Positions 44,397-56,500 of a stretch of 64,000 nucleotides of DNA are shown piece by piece; within the stretch, counting starts at the first letter, position 1, and each line of letters starts with the position of its first letter. This stretch comes from Sphaerolaimus hirsutus (taxonomy: Eukaryota > Nematoda > Chromadorea > Monhysterida > Sphaerolaimidae): contig OZ038452.1 of assembly GCA_964036195.1 (NCBI GenBank), positions 6,752,704 to 6,816,703 on the forward strand, in the 5' to 3' direction. The translations under genes were made by a program, and so were the position numbers. The notes beneath the pieces were generated by a model. It was not told where the DNA came from, made no database searches, and saw only the letters and a program-made list of their open reading frames with translations.

Positions 44397-47300
44397 TAAA
44401 AATACAACATCAATCGAAAATATAAACTTCATGATTTACAGCACATTTGCGATGGAAAAAGCATTGTTTACAGTGAACGTGTATTTACAAGTTTCACCTG
44501 AAACTGTAAAATGAAACTTCACGCGGCGCGGTCAGAAAAAAGTCGACTCAAATTTCTCGAATTGTGTAAAACTATTGAAAAATCAACGTTTGGAAGTGAA
44601 TTAGCATTTCAAAAACCTCGGGAATTTTTTCGATCTCACAAAATAAATAAATAACTTTCCCCCGGATTATATTTACTGGGTCAAAATTTGCTGGCGAAAT
44701 AATATTCCTGGAAATACGGTATATATAGTCATACATATTTTATTCCAGGTTTTTCGAGAAACAAATTAATCATTTTTTTTGAAATATTTTATGAAATTAT
44801 CTTTTACAATATTTTCCAAAATTTACCCATTTTTGGAACGTCAAATAAAATAAATAAATACACGCTGTAAACATTATGCGGTGATACCAATTCCACAAGT
44901 GGACAAGTGACAAGATAAGTGACAAGTGATAAGTAAACTTGTAAGTGGTAATGTGAGGATGTCAAGTTTCAAACGGAAGTTACGTGGACAGTATATTCAA
45001 CAAACAATATACCAATATATGTTTAATTACTTGTCACTTAACAATAACTTTTCCTGCCACTAGTAGTCTATTTGCGGAAATAGGCGCCCGATGCCAAAAT
45101 CGGACACAATCACGTGATGATAATTAAACTTCTATAAATCAGCCATTCATTTCGCGGCGCGGCAATAAAAAATCGCTGATGAGATGACACAGTGTTTGGC
45201 AGACACACAGATTGGCAAAGAAAAAGACACATTACAAATAGAAACAACGTCTTACAGTGACAATTGAAAAAAGTGACTAATATGACATTGAAAAAGGCAT
45301 CTTAGTTTCGAGATAAAATAAATGAATCGATTATCGATTTTAGCAAAATCTAATCAATCAATTTATACAGTGACATCAGTGGGGGGTGTCATTCCGATTC
45401 AATCTGGTGTATTCAGATACATTTTATGCAGCTCCAATGTGGTAATTAGATATACCATATTTTTTCTAATAGGATGGCATACCTCCAATAGTAGTTCGCC
45501 TCGAATAGAACATCAGGTTTTGGCATATTATTTCACTTTTACAAAAACAATAGAATGACACCTTTAATTTAACAGTAGAAATTAGTGTGTCAGTGGAGGA
45601 ATTTCAAACACCAAAATGTAAAAAATGCATGGTGAAAACATTCAGAGCATTCAAATATACATTTTATTTTGAATTGATGCCCTGACATTAAAATATTGCT
45701 GAAAATTCATTAAAAATGACAACATGTTAAAATGAAAAATGTGGGGATATGTGGACAAAAATTCAAAAGCAAAGAAAAATAGGTGAAAAATAGTGTGGCA
45801 GCATCTGATAGAATGGAAGGTAAAAAATTAAAATAAACAGAAAGGGTATCTTCTATAAGAAGAAATACAGTAATATTTATGTTATGCATTTTCAGACATG
45901 CAATTATGTTAAGTCTACTAGTTACTCAATACACAGTTCACATGTGTCAATCATGACACACACATACAACTGTTATAAATTAATAAAAACATTCATTGAT
46001 ACTAAAGCAACAATATAAAATGATTTAACATTGACATGGATTTTTGGTATGGTGTGGTACATTCAACTGAGCCACAATAGAGATGGTAGTTCTTATTATA
46101 GTATAATTTAAAAACACAGCATCAGCCCTAAAAACCCAGCCCCTTAAAACATGTAAACACTTAATGTAACATGTAAGTCATTTTGCACAATGCCTAGGCA
46201 TCTCACATTGGCTGCATCCAGATCATCTATCAACTATTTGAAAAAACATGTTGATCAGACTACTTCACATGAGTTTCATCATATGTTATGGTTGGCATGC
46301 TGCCAATACAAGACATAAATGACTGTGTATGGTGTCAAGTCACTGGAACAAATCATGTTCAACATAAACTTTTCTACCTATCTGCTCTTCCAGAGAGTAG
46401 TGAAATGCGAAGTGAATTGAATATGTTAAATATTTTTCAGCATTTTATTGTCACCTGCCATTTGTTTTAATATTAATTTTTCTCACCTCACATATCAGTT
46501 CACTTCTAGCACAGTAGCATTTGAACTGTGCTTTTCCGCGTCATACGAAGTGACTAGCATTTTAAATGATGCACTCCCACATTTAACCAACAAAAACGAT
46601 TAGCAAAAATGTGTCAGCACGACATAACCCACTGATGTCACAGCGGTACTATACAATTGATTACCTATTGGTAAATACAAGAGTGGAAATATATCACTTT
46701 CCAAGGTCGTTATCAATGCTTGTCATTTTTAATCTTTATGCGATGTACCCCCCCCCCCTGTGCGCAGCGGCGGCGCCACCAAATAAACAAATATGCTTCA
46801 TTTCAGAGGTGTTTTTTCGATGCTTTTCGACCAGACGCAAACAATTAAATGTATTAAGATATTATTATGTAAACAAAAAGAAGTAGTTGAGAGCGTTCGT
46901 TCGTTGTCAGGCAAGTGATAAACATTGAGAATGCACTTCCAACGAGCCGCCAAACCCGGGTTTCGAAACCGACTGGAAATCGGGTTAAAAACGTCGGGGA
47001 ACACTATTTGAACGCTTGGCGCCAAAGTCCTGGCGCTTTTTCCATCATTAGTTCGATGAAATGTTTCAGATGAAGTTTCTTTTTACGATGTATTGAGCAG
47101 ATTTTGAGGATAATTTTTACTTGGGGGGCGGCGCGGACTGAGGGACTGGCCATATTTCGGGTCGGGTCGGGTCGGGTTCATCCAATCCATGGAACCCAAA
47201 TCGAAGTAACATCAAGTATAAGAAGTTGCATAAAATTGGCTGCGGCGCCATTCCAAAGCACCAGGGGAACCTTTTTCGAAGCGAACCAGTACAATGTAAG

Positions 47301-47984
47301 AAAAAGTAAAGTGATGGATCCCAAGAGACTCATCAGTAGTTCATGGGAAACTTCAGCCGCAGCACTATGTTTACCGTTAAAACAAGCTATTTTGGGTAGA
47401 CCGCATGCTTTGCACGGGGAATGGAATGTTACCATAATTTGATGAATAAAATCATGCGATCAGTTCGGTGAAATGAGGGGATTATTCAAGGGTAAATACC
47501 TTCTCATTTTCTCTCTCTGTGTGCAGTAATCAAGACTATTGGTTACAAAAGTAAATAGGCACAACCCAGACAATTTGTACTAATGCGCAGCCGCGTTTCC
47601 GTTTCCGGCCTAAATCGGACCAAATTTGGAACAGAAAACTTGATAAGGCACGGAATTTCACGGAGGAAGCATAGCCGCAATTGCAGACACGCGAGAATCA
47701 AATGAACTATGGGCTCAAATTCAATTTGTACCAAAACTTTTCTCCATCCCTGCAGTATCGATGGCAAACAGAAATTTGAAAATATTTTCGGATTTTAGAA
47801 TTAAAAAATTCAGTCAGAAAAGTGCCAAACATAGATAACTGAAAATTCAGAATTCCTTTAAGAAATATTGTGGTTTTAAAATGTAGGTAAGTGTAATGCG
47901 TATAGAAACAATTAAGAGATTCACAGCAACTACCGGAAAGCTTTTGTACAATATTTTCTTCAATACAACTTTTGTTCAATCAAC
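44397..47984. other. AT-rich intergenic region without recognised genes
   Basis: Only short unsupported frames. A fragment of the GGCGCC hAT-like family (CTGGCGCTTTTTCCATCATTA) is at about 47018-47051, and a TACCATAATTTGATGAAT fragment at about 47430. A GACAAGTGACAAG-type palindrome spans about 44890-45065. Confidence 0.5.
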
Positions 47985-48234
47985 TATACTCCAGTTACTT
48001 TACACCCTGCAGGCATGGTTCCCGCTGGAAGCGTGCCAACGATTTTTTTACGCATGCGATTTTCATAAAAAGTTGAGAAAAGTAATCTTTGTTATAATGC
48101 TAAAGGTTAACTTATTCACAACAATGATTTTTTTCATTTTTTATACAAAAATCGCATGCTTCATCCTCTTTGGCACGGTTCCAACGAGAGACATAAATGA
48201 GTGCGAGGGTAGAGTATCATGTCCGCCGAGTATA
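47985..48234 (-). mobile_element. TATACTC inverted-repeat element, uninterrupted copy
   Basis: Reverse-oriented homologue of 48661-48833 plus 61056-61129. Shared blocks include GTTCCCGCTGGAAGCGTGCC and ACGCATGCGAT. It ends CCGCCGAGTATA, and the next element starts in that TATA. Confidence 0.85.
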
Positions 48235-48580
48235 CCATATTTCCTCAAGTTACCCCCCATGGGGTTTATTTTTTAGAGTGGAAATTTTGAGGGGGGGGGG
48301 GTAAAATGAGGGGGTATTTATAGGGAGGGGGTTATTATATCACCAAAATTTTTTTAAATCCCAGTACCAAATCGTTGTTTGTAACGTACACAGATGTCAA
48401 AAAATGCAATAACACCACCATTTATAAGACTCTAGACTGTTCTTACATAACAGGTATAAACCCTGTTCTTACATAACACACTCATTGTTTTTAACGTGCG
48501 TTCTGCGTTTCCCAGAGCTTTCGTCATCTATGTTCTCTATACACTGAAGTTGGGGTGGGGTATTTCGAGGAAATACGATA
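48233..48580. mobile_element. MITE abutting the 47985-48234 element
   Basis: Starts TACCATATTTCCTCAAGTTA and ends CGAGGAAATACGATA; interior block recognisable but diverged. Its left TA is shared with the end of the neighbouring element. Confidence 0.75.
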
Positions 48581-48833
48581 CTACAATTGGAAAGTTTCAA
48601 AACTGATCAAAACATTCAAAAACTAAAAATTCAGTGTTTCAGGTTAGAAAATCTGCTTAGTATACTCGGCGGACATGATGCTCTGCCCTCGCAATAATTT
48701 ATGTCTCAGGTTGGAAGCGTGCCAATGATGACAAAGCGTGCGATTTTTGTATAAAATATGAAGAAATCATTGGTGTGAGTAAGTTTATGTATAGCATTAT
48801 AACAGAGATGACTTTTTTAACTTTGATGGCAAT

Positions 48834-49891
48834 TGTGTAACATTATCGTAAAATGTAAAACCTTTAATATTTAAGTTGACGTTCTTATGTTTGCTTTTAT
48901 ATTTAGTTAATTCAATTTATCAAGATTCCATTTTTATTTACATTCCAATTTTTAACATCTTCACATTCGTCATTTAATATCTCTAGCGACGTTGTTTACA
49001 ACGTGCGCTTTACATCGCTCACATATTTAGATCTTAGTCATTGCTCACATTCCGCCACATTTCCTTGACAAGCAGCACGCAAATACGCCGTCAAGTTTAT
49101 GTTAAGCGGCGGGCTCGCCCCAAGCGGGGGGCCGAGCCTGCGTGCCATTTCAAATGTTGTCTGGCTTGTCTCACATTTTCACTATCTTGCCAGTTTAGCT
49201 CGCTTTTCATCGGAGAAGCGAGCGGGCAAGGATTGAACTTTCACAATTGGAAATGTTGGGTAAAAATCGGAGATTAGAGCCGACCGATTGGCGCCAAGTC
49301 AATCGCCATTGGTCTGGCCCTTAAAAGCCGATCTCACAGCTAAAATCGGCAGTGTTTGCAACCTCGTCAACTTCACACGAATCTCTTCCTAGGATCTAAA
49401 TAAGCGCCGTTGTCACTTTATTAAGTCGCTTGTTTTTGGTGCTAAGTTTTAACTCTTGGTGCTTTAAGTCACCTCAGTGCTTATTCACACCCGCGCTGTT
49501 TGAGGTGCTTGGTTCACAACCGCGCCACTTAGTTATCGCCTTTTGTCGGCTGTGAAGCGGCGTTTACTTTAAATTGCCTTATTTCTCCGGTAATTAGAGC
49601 TTCTTTTACGTTTCATTTGAGTAATTAATTTAGTTGTAAATTAATTCCTTTATTTACGTATATTTTATATAATCTAAATTCGCTTTAATTTTATTTTAAA
49701 TCTAAATTCGCTTCACACTAACTCACGTCAATTCTCTTCAACTCAACTAATCACATTTGATAAAATAACGGAACGTCAACTAAGAGACGATGCTTCACGT
49801 CAACTTTCATACGTTCACATTTGTCCTCTTCCTCGGTTAGGAATAGGAGCTCGTTCACAAGTCACTTCAATAAGTTCCGTATTATTTTACA
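48834..49891 (+). repeat. 5' LTR of the BEL/Pao element
   Basis: Nearly identical to 59954-61050 over most of its length. It lacks the segment corresponding to about 60789-60857, which in the 3' LTR carries the AATAAA signal, and it differs from it in a short block near 49540-49560. The interior direct repeat TCTAAATTCGCTT occurs twice here. Confidence 0.94.
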
Positions 49892-49908
49892 TGGCGCAGC
49901 GAGCAGGG
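49892..49908 (+). promoter_or_regulatory. Primer-binding site of the BEL element
   Basis: TGGCGCAGCGAGCAGG follows the LTR end (ATTATTTTACA) directly. BEL/Pao elements use a tRNA-primed site here starting TGGCGC. The primer tRNA is not identified. Confidence 0.7.
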
Positions 49909-50168
49909 TGACTAATTAAATAATTGGTCACTCTAATTAAGTCGTCTCTCGCAAAATTTCATTGGAAATTGTGTTTCACAGTCTGAGTCACACGCACAAG
50001 GTTACGGTAACACGGTTTTGGACGCAAAATCGTTAGTAGCGCGTGCATATTTACTTACGATTTTACAAGTACAAGTCACAAGTAACGAAATATTTATTCT
50101 TATTATTTTATTTCGTTCACAGCTAGCTACCACTTTGCTAATAAGCAATAAATCGATCGAACTTTGCT

Positions 50169-53100
50169 ATGGCCGAAGAACGCCTACGCGCTCTGCGAGG
50201 TGCATCCGCCGCCTCGGCTATGCCTCCGAGCAACGTAGATGAGTCCGACACAACTCATCCGTTGACTCAGCATAGCTGGGCGTTGACTGGGGTGCGCACC
50301 GGCGTGTTACGATTCACAACCAAACCGATTCCTAAAATCGTCAAAGACGAGTCACAACCCACCGCCGTAAACTTACGCTCGGCGGAGGAAGTATTAGAAT
50401 TACTTCAAGCCTACGTCTACCAAGCCGAGCTGAAACGCTCGGACCTGTCCACAGCTATGGACAGATTCACATCTATTGTCCAAGATTACATCACAAGCTT
50501 GGACAGAGACCAAGACGGTTCGGCCGAAGAAGCAAAGAGCGCCAACGCGAAATTGGAGCGCGCACTCTACTCTGGCTCAAACAACGCGACGATGCTCATG
50601 GATGAGCTGGAATTGAAGATGGCGTCCGCCCAAGCGCAAATCAAATCCGCGGAAAGGTTGATACTTTCCCTGAAAGGTCAGTCCACTGTTGATTTAACTA
50701 CTCAACCCCCTTCACAACCACCCCTCAATGTCACATCGGGAAGTAGTTCTCAACCTTCACAGCCGGAAACTTTGTTAAAGTTACCAAAAATCGAGCTTGC
50801 TAAATATAACGGTGATCCGTTAGAATGGGCAGCTTGGTGGGAAATTTTTCGAGTACAAATTCACGACAGAGCTACTTTATCAAACGGTATGAAATATACG
50901 TACCTCAAGCTCAGCCTCACCGGTCCGGCAGCCGAACTGCTGGCCGGATTAAAAGGTGATGGTCGTGACTACATCACAGCGGTCACCATGTTACAATCAA
51001 ACTTTGGTAAAACGCATAGGGTACAAGCAGCCCTTTGGGATAAATTGTATTCACTCGAAAAGCCTTCGTCAAGAGGAGACTCCCTCACAAATTTCACACA
51101 AACCCTTTTGTCAACTCTCAACCAACTAAAAGAAAGGGGTGAAAGTGTCGATTCAGGTGCAGTTTTAAGAATAATTCGTGGTTATCTCCCCGATAATATT
51201 GTTCTTGCCATCACAGAAGAACACCGGAATTCGATGCACACTGCTGCAACCGACGACACAGAACTCACAGTCGTCAGGTTTGTTGACGCATTAACTACCA
51301 TTGCTCGTGCTCGGTTAGATGCGATGAAAACTGAACAACAAAGTTCACAATCTTCAAATGTTGTTCAGAAATCACAAAGTTCATCGTCAAAAAAGCCACA
51401 AAATGGAGGTGGTTGGCAACAGCAAAAGAAAAAGGGAAATAAATCACAAAATACTTTTTCAAAGCAAAAACCTATTCACAACACGGTTGCTTTTGCTGGT
51501 ACCAATGCTAACGTTGGTAAACCACCAGGAAAAAATAAAAATTCCACTCAACCTCCCAAAACTCCCGCGGGCGGAGCGGCTAATCAAAAGCAGTTTTCAC
51601 AACCTGCTGCTGATTATCGCAAGCCGAAATTTGAGTGCTTGTTCTGCGGCATCAAAGAGCACTACACCACCGATTGCCCTCAATACGTCACACCGAGAGA
51701 GCGCATTGAACGGTTGCAAGCTTTGGGCGATGTGTGCACCCGATGCACACGCAGAGGCCATCAGGCAGATCAGTGCACTCAAAGACTGAGTTGCTACTAT
51801 TGTCGCCAGATTGGTCAGCATCACGGGGCGTTCTGTCCTACCAGACAGGCACCCGCAAGGCGTCAGGTAAACAATTCACAAAATAAAGCCTTTGTCAAAG
51901 CAACGAGCGCTAATTTTGTCAACGCTCAGGTAATCACAACGGGCGCGGCTTCGTCACAAGCACCGCCATCGTATCCGCCTTCACACACGGAAACGATGAG
52001 CGTGTGTGTCATCCCCCCGGACGACAACGATTTTCGGTGGAGACAGCAGACGCTGTATCAAATGGATATGGATGGCCCGCTAGACATGGGCGAATGGCCG
52101 AAGCCCGCTAACGAGCTCCAGGCGAGAGCTCAGGAGGAAGCCCGCAAGTATCACAGCGAAAACAAGCTGTGGACGACGCTCCGCGCCGGCCTCATCAAGG
52201 ACGGCATGGACATGGAGACAGTCGAGGCTAAAATCCGCGGCTTCCAACAGAAACGGTACGAGGTGTACCCACACCTCAACCCGAACCAAATGTCATCGTC
52301 GGTGCCACTTCAACCCAGTCACAGGCCCACGGTGGAGGTGCTGAGCGCACAGGCGGGTTACGGTAACCCCAACACCATTACCAGGCAGCAGGCCGAACAA
52401 GAATGTGAGTTCGATTTTGCGCCTATAGTTCATTTGCAAGTGGCCCAGGCTTCATTAATTAATAAAGACGCTGAATTAAATCGAGTCACAGACCCTTTGT
52501 TAATATTCTTTGACACTGGATGCGAATATTCATACATCAAAGCATCCGTGGCAAATGAATATAACTTTGAAAACAAAGGAGACATTGTTCTTCAAATGAA
52601 CGTGTTTGCGACAAAAACGCCTGTCACAGTCAATACGTTTTTGATCGAGGCCGTCATGCCTATTTACAAACACGTCGACAATAAGGGCAATATGTTACAA
52701 ATTCCGCTCACATTGCGAGCAGTTGATAATTTGGCAACATATGCATGCCCACCTCCTTTGTCACAAGATGATAAAACAGTCATTTATATTGTGTACGGTA
52801 AACATGCACAAGAACAATTCGCGGAACCGCTTGAATTGACAGAAATGACTGATGAGTTTTGTCACAAACTATGTCAACCAGATGTAGTCATTGGTCAAGA
52901 CTATTATTGGAAGTTCGATATTCGACCAACAGAAATCGAACTCCCATCTGGATTGATAATAGTTGAATCTATACTTGGATTGATGCTTGGCGGAAATGCG
53001 TCATCACAGTCATTTGTCACAACACCCGACATTTCGCCACATCAATTCATGGTTTCATGCAGTTCACATGCATCATCAGCTGTTGCTGTTGGCCAAGAGA

Positions 53101-53531
53101 CATTATTTCAATTTCACAGTCTCGAGTCAATAGGCATCACAGATGATCCATTATCACATGATGACGATATAGCTGAACAGTTAATTCTGGAATCAATTAC
53201 TCTTGATCCAGAAACTGGACGCTATAGCGTAGATTGGCCATTCAAATCAACAATTCACGAATTGCCAACCAACAATGCAGAAGCATTTCGCCGCTTTCTG
53301 TCGTTGTTGAAACGGTTTCGAAAAGATCCCGATTTATTTGCAACATACGCTAAAGTCATCTCTGATCAACTTCACAAGGGTGTCATAGAACCCGTCTATG
53401 GTTCACAAGATGGTTTGCAAGAACACATCTTACCTCACCAACCTGTCATCACACCTGGCAGATCGACAACATGTCGAATAGTGTATGATGGTTCTGCAGG
53501 CAAGCCAAGTCTCAACAATTGCTTATTTTGA
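50169..53531 (+). CDS. gag-pro: BEL/Pao Gag-protease and start of reverse transcriptase, ended by TGA
   Basis: 1120 codons from ATG 50169. Residues 1-480 are Gag-like (coiled N-terminal half, then a DUF1759-type capsid region). Two zinc knuckles follow at about 486-545 (CLFCGIKEHYTTDC, and a second Cys/His cluster ending CYYCRQIGQHHGAFC). A retropepsin-like domain holds the catalytic FFDTGCEYSYIK at about 780. The end, with HQPVITPGRSTTCRIVYDGS, is the first part of a BEL-type reverse transcriptase. The frame stops at TGA 53529-53531 inside the conserved RT core. The downstream ORF is in the same frame. Confidence 0.95.
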   Translation: MAEERLRALRGASAASAMPPSNVDESDTTHPLTQHSWALTGVRTGVLRFTTKPIPKIVKDESQPTAVNLRSAEEVLELLQAYVYQAELKRSDLSTAMDRFTSIVQDYITSLDRDQDGSAEEAKSANAKLERALYSGSNNATMLMDELELKMASAQAQIKSAERLILSLKGQSTVDLTTQPPSQPPLNVTSGSSSQPSQPETLLKLPKIELAKYNGDPLEWAAWWEIFRVQIHDRATLSNGMKYTYLKLSLTGPAAELLAGLKGDGRDYITAVTMLQSNFGKTHRVQAALWDKLYSLEKPSSRGDSLTNFTQTLLSTLNQLKERGESVDSGAVLRIIRGYLPDNIVLAITEEHRNSMHTAATDDTELTVVRFVDALTTIARARLDAMKTEQQSSQSSNVVQKSQSSSSKKPQNGGGWQQQKKKGNKSQNTFSKQKPIHNTVAFAGTNANVGKPPGKNKNSTQPPKTPAGGAANQKQFSQPAADYRKPKFECLFCGIKEHYTTDCPQYVTPRERIERLQALGDVCTRCTRRGHQADQCTQRLSCYYCRQIGQHHGAFCPTRQAPARRQVNNSQNKAFVKATSANFVNAQVITTGAASSQAPPSYPPSHTETMSVCVIPPDDNDFRWRQQTLYQMDMDGPLDMGEWPKPANELQARAQEEARKYHSENKLWTTLRAGLIKDGMDMETVEAKIRGFQQKRYEVYPHLNPNQMSSSVPLQPSHRPTVEVLSAQAGYGNPNTITRQQAEQECEFDFAPIVHLQVAQASLINKDAELNRVTDPLLIFFDTGCEYSYIKASVANEYNFENKGDIVLQMNVFATKTPVTVNTFLIEAVMPIYKHVDNKGNMLQIPLTLRAVDNLATYACPPPLSQDDKTVIYIVYGKHAQEQFAEPLELTEMTDEFCHKLCQPDVVIGQDYYWKFDIRPTEIELPSGLIIVESILGLMLGGNASSQSFVTTPDISPHQFMVSCSSHASSAVAVGQETLFQFHSLESIGITDDPLSHDDDIAEQLILESITLDPETGRYSVDWPFKSTIHELPTNNAEAFRRFLSLLKRFRKDPDLFATYAKVISDQLHKGVIEPVYGSQDGLQEHILPHQPVITPGRSTTCRIVYDGSAGKPSLNNCLF

Positions 53532-53564
53532 GGCCCAGTTCTCACACCACTGGCGCTTGGATTA

Positions 53565-56500
53565 ATGCTTCGTTTCAGAGCCGGAAAAGTGGTGTTATTG
53601 GCAGATATTGAGAAGGCATTTTTGCAAATTGCTCTTCACCCAAAATCACGCGCTTTCACAAAATTTTATTGGCTGCGTGATGACACCATTCCGACTCACG
53701 AAGACAATATTCAAATGATGCAATTCACAAGGGTGCTATTTGGTCTCACATGCAGTCCATCCATTTTGTCGACTGTTATCAAATATCACCTGGAAGCGGA
53801 ACTAGCTCACATGCATCCCGCTGATTCACACAAACAAGCGAAATTGGAGCTGTTGCTCAACAGCATTTACGTTGATAATTTAGTTATCAGCGTAGATGAT
53901 GAAAAATATGCAATACAGCTCTATCGCTTAATTAAAGCTGTTTTTGCAAGAGCAAATTTCAACATGCGCGAATGGATGACAAATTCGCGTATTGTTTCTG
54001 AGAAAATCAAACCTGATGATCTCAACCCGAAACAGTCACAATACATCAAAGTAATGGGTCTTGTTTACAATCACATTGAAGACACCATTGCGGTGCCAGC
54101 TCCCAAGAAAGATTTCACGCTCATTGTCACAGCAACACGCCGCAATCTGAACAAATTGCTGGCTTCAACATATGATCCTATTGGCATCACAGCACCCGCG
54201 TTATTTCGGTTGAAATTTCGCGTATCACAAATAATTCAAAGGTGCAATGTCACAACCTGGGATGAACTCATCGAAGACTCAGAGGCAGATGACTTATTGG
54301 ACGATTTGAAACGACATCTCTCGTCCATAAGTCAAATCAAATTTCCTCACTCATTTCACTCTTTTGGCATTGATGTCAAAGCCGAAACACGTCCATTAGA
54401 GTTACATGTGTTTTGTGATGCCTCTAAAGACGGATACGCCGTTTGTGCTTATTTGCGGCAACAAGCGATTTCACCTGATGAATATGGCTATGAGGATGAC
54501 CGATATTTTAGTGGTTTTCTCACAGCTCGCACAAAATTAGCCCCACTTCCGTCAAAACAAGGTCAACCCCTCACAATCACACGCTTGGAATTGCTCGGTG
54601 TCACAATTGGTGCACAGCTCATCGATTATTTACATCATGAACTCGTTGAGCTAGGTGGATGGAAAATTCACAGCAATTTCTTATGGACCGATAGTACAGT
54701 TGTCATTGGCTGGCTATATACTTCACAGCCGCTGGCTACTTTTGTCAACAATCGGGTCACAAAAATTCATTCATTCATGTCCAAGCACTGCATTCAAATC
54801 TGCAAGGTTGCTACAAAAGACAATCCAGCTGACATTGCATCACGGGGATGTACTTTTGATCAACTAATGATTGAAACCATGTGGTTCACAGGACCATCAT
54901 TTTTCGCTGAACCTTTCACAGCAGACATTGTTGACATTTCGCAATATCAAGCTCAACCTGTCACCGAAGAGCTTGCGAAAGGCGACACTCACATCAGTCG
55001 ACCTTTATATGCTGGTGCAGTAACTTCACAGCCTGCTTCACAGCCAGCTAATGCTCTTGCACAACAGGTGCCTGTCAATTTGGACCCCAATTTGTCACAA
55101 AATGTAACTCCTCAAAATCTGTTTGTCGAAAGTCGACAACGTCACATCCCTTCAAATCCGTTCGAAATCGACATTCGACGATTTTCAACATTGTCAAAAT
55201 TGTTGCGTACTGTCGTTTATTTGCTTCGCGTCAAAACATATTGGCTGAATCGCTCTATGCATAAAGCTGCAAAGTGCAAAAGCGAATATTTGTCAAAACC
55301 TATCACACACGCCGATCTGAACGAAGCATTTAGACATGTATTGCGCATTGCACAAGTTGAGGAGTGCGCCAGTTGTATTTCACAAGCACAACTGGGCAAA
55401 CACCACATGCTCAAATGGGACGCGTGGAACAATTTATTATATTGTGTCACGCGTGTGTCTCACAAAGAACACCGAAACCCTTTGTTGTTTTACTACCTAC
55501 CAAAAACTGGGTGGTTAACAACGCTTGTGGTTACTCATTTTCATGAGCTTGCTGGTCACAGTGGCATGCTTCACACTTTAGCAGATTTACGCGAACACTG
55601 CTGGTTGTCAAGTGCCAAGCAGGTAGTTGCAAAATTTTTGCGCAAATGCGTCACATGCCGCAAAGCGGAAGGAGGTCCATTCACATTACCTGATTTTCAC
55701 ACACTACCTGTCACTCGAACTCAATCACAAATCAAGCCATTTCAACACATGGGCATTGATTATATGGGACCGTTAGTTTATTCACAGAACGGTACCTGTC
55801 ACAGTCAACACATTTTGTTGTTAACATGCTTCAGCACACGCGCCATTCATTTAGAGTCAACTAATAGTGTCTCGACAGCCGACACAATTATGGCTCTAAA
55901 TCGTTTTATTTCGCGTCGCGGCATGCCGGACACAATTTGGTCCGACAATGCCCCCGCGTTCAAAAATTGTGTCAAATTATTGCCGGACGTAAAATGGCAT
56001 TTTATCACAGCCAATAGTCCTTGGCAAGGCGGTGTGTACGAGCGCATGGTCGGTCTAGTCAAACGCTTGCTCAAAAAAGCATGCGGCAGACGTTGTCTCA
56101 CATGGCATGAATTTCTCACAGTCATGCTTGACGTCGAATTCTCCGTCAACACGCGACCATTGTCCTATTTGTCAAACACAGACATTGGTGCAGCGATACT
56201 GCGCCCAATACATTTTCTTTGGGGCACCCCACCACCATGTTACATGGATGAAAAACGTGAGTTGGAACTCGATTCCACCACGATTAAACCCATGCAAAAA
56301 ATTCCAAAAGAGGAATGGGATGGGCCAACTGATGGATCCTTCAATCTCACATCCTCACAAATCGAAAAATCTTACACAGTCACACCCCCACGTGTCAATG
56401 ACGTCAATTGCATTGACGAAATTGCACTCAACTCTGTGCCTGGAAAGGACAGAGATGACATCACACTACTTTGGGACCAAATTCGTCACAACCGTGAAGT

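Noticed and set aside
47104-47442. 112-codon frame
   Set aside because: Compositionally ordinary and without a recognised motif; it ends in a TACCATAATTTGATGAAT repeat fragment.
49041-49277. 78-codon frame in each LTR (also at 60161-60397)
   Set aside because: It is duplicated only because the LTRs are; no recognisable protein, though it could be tested across family LTRs.
51358-51789. 143-codon frame inside Gag
   Set aside because: It overlaps conserved zinc knuckles in another frame and shows no domain; most likely a shadow.
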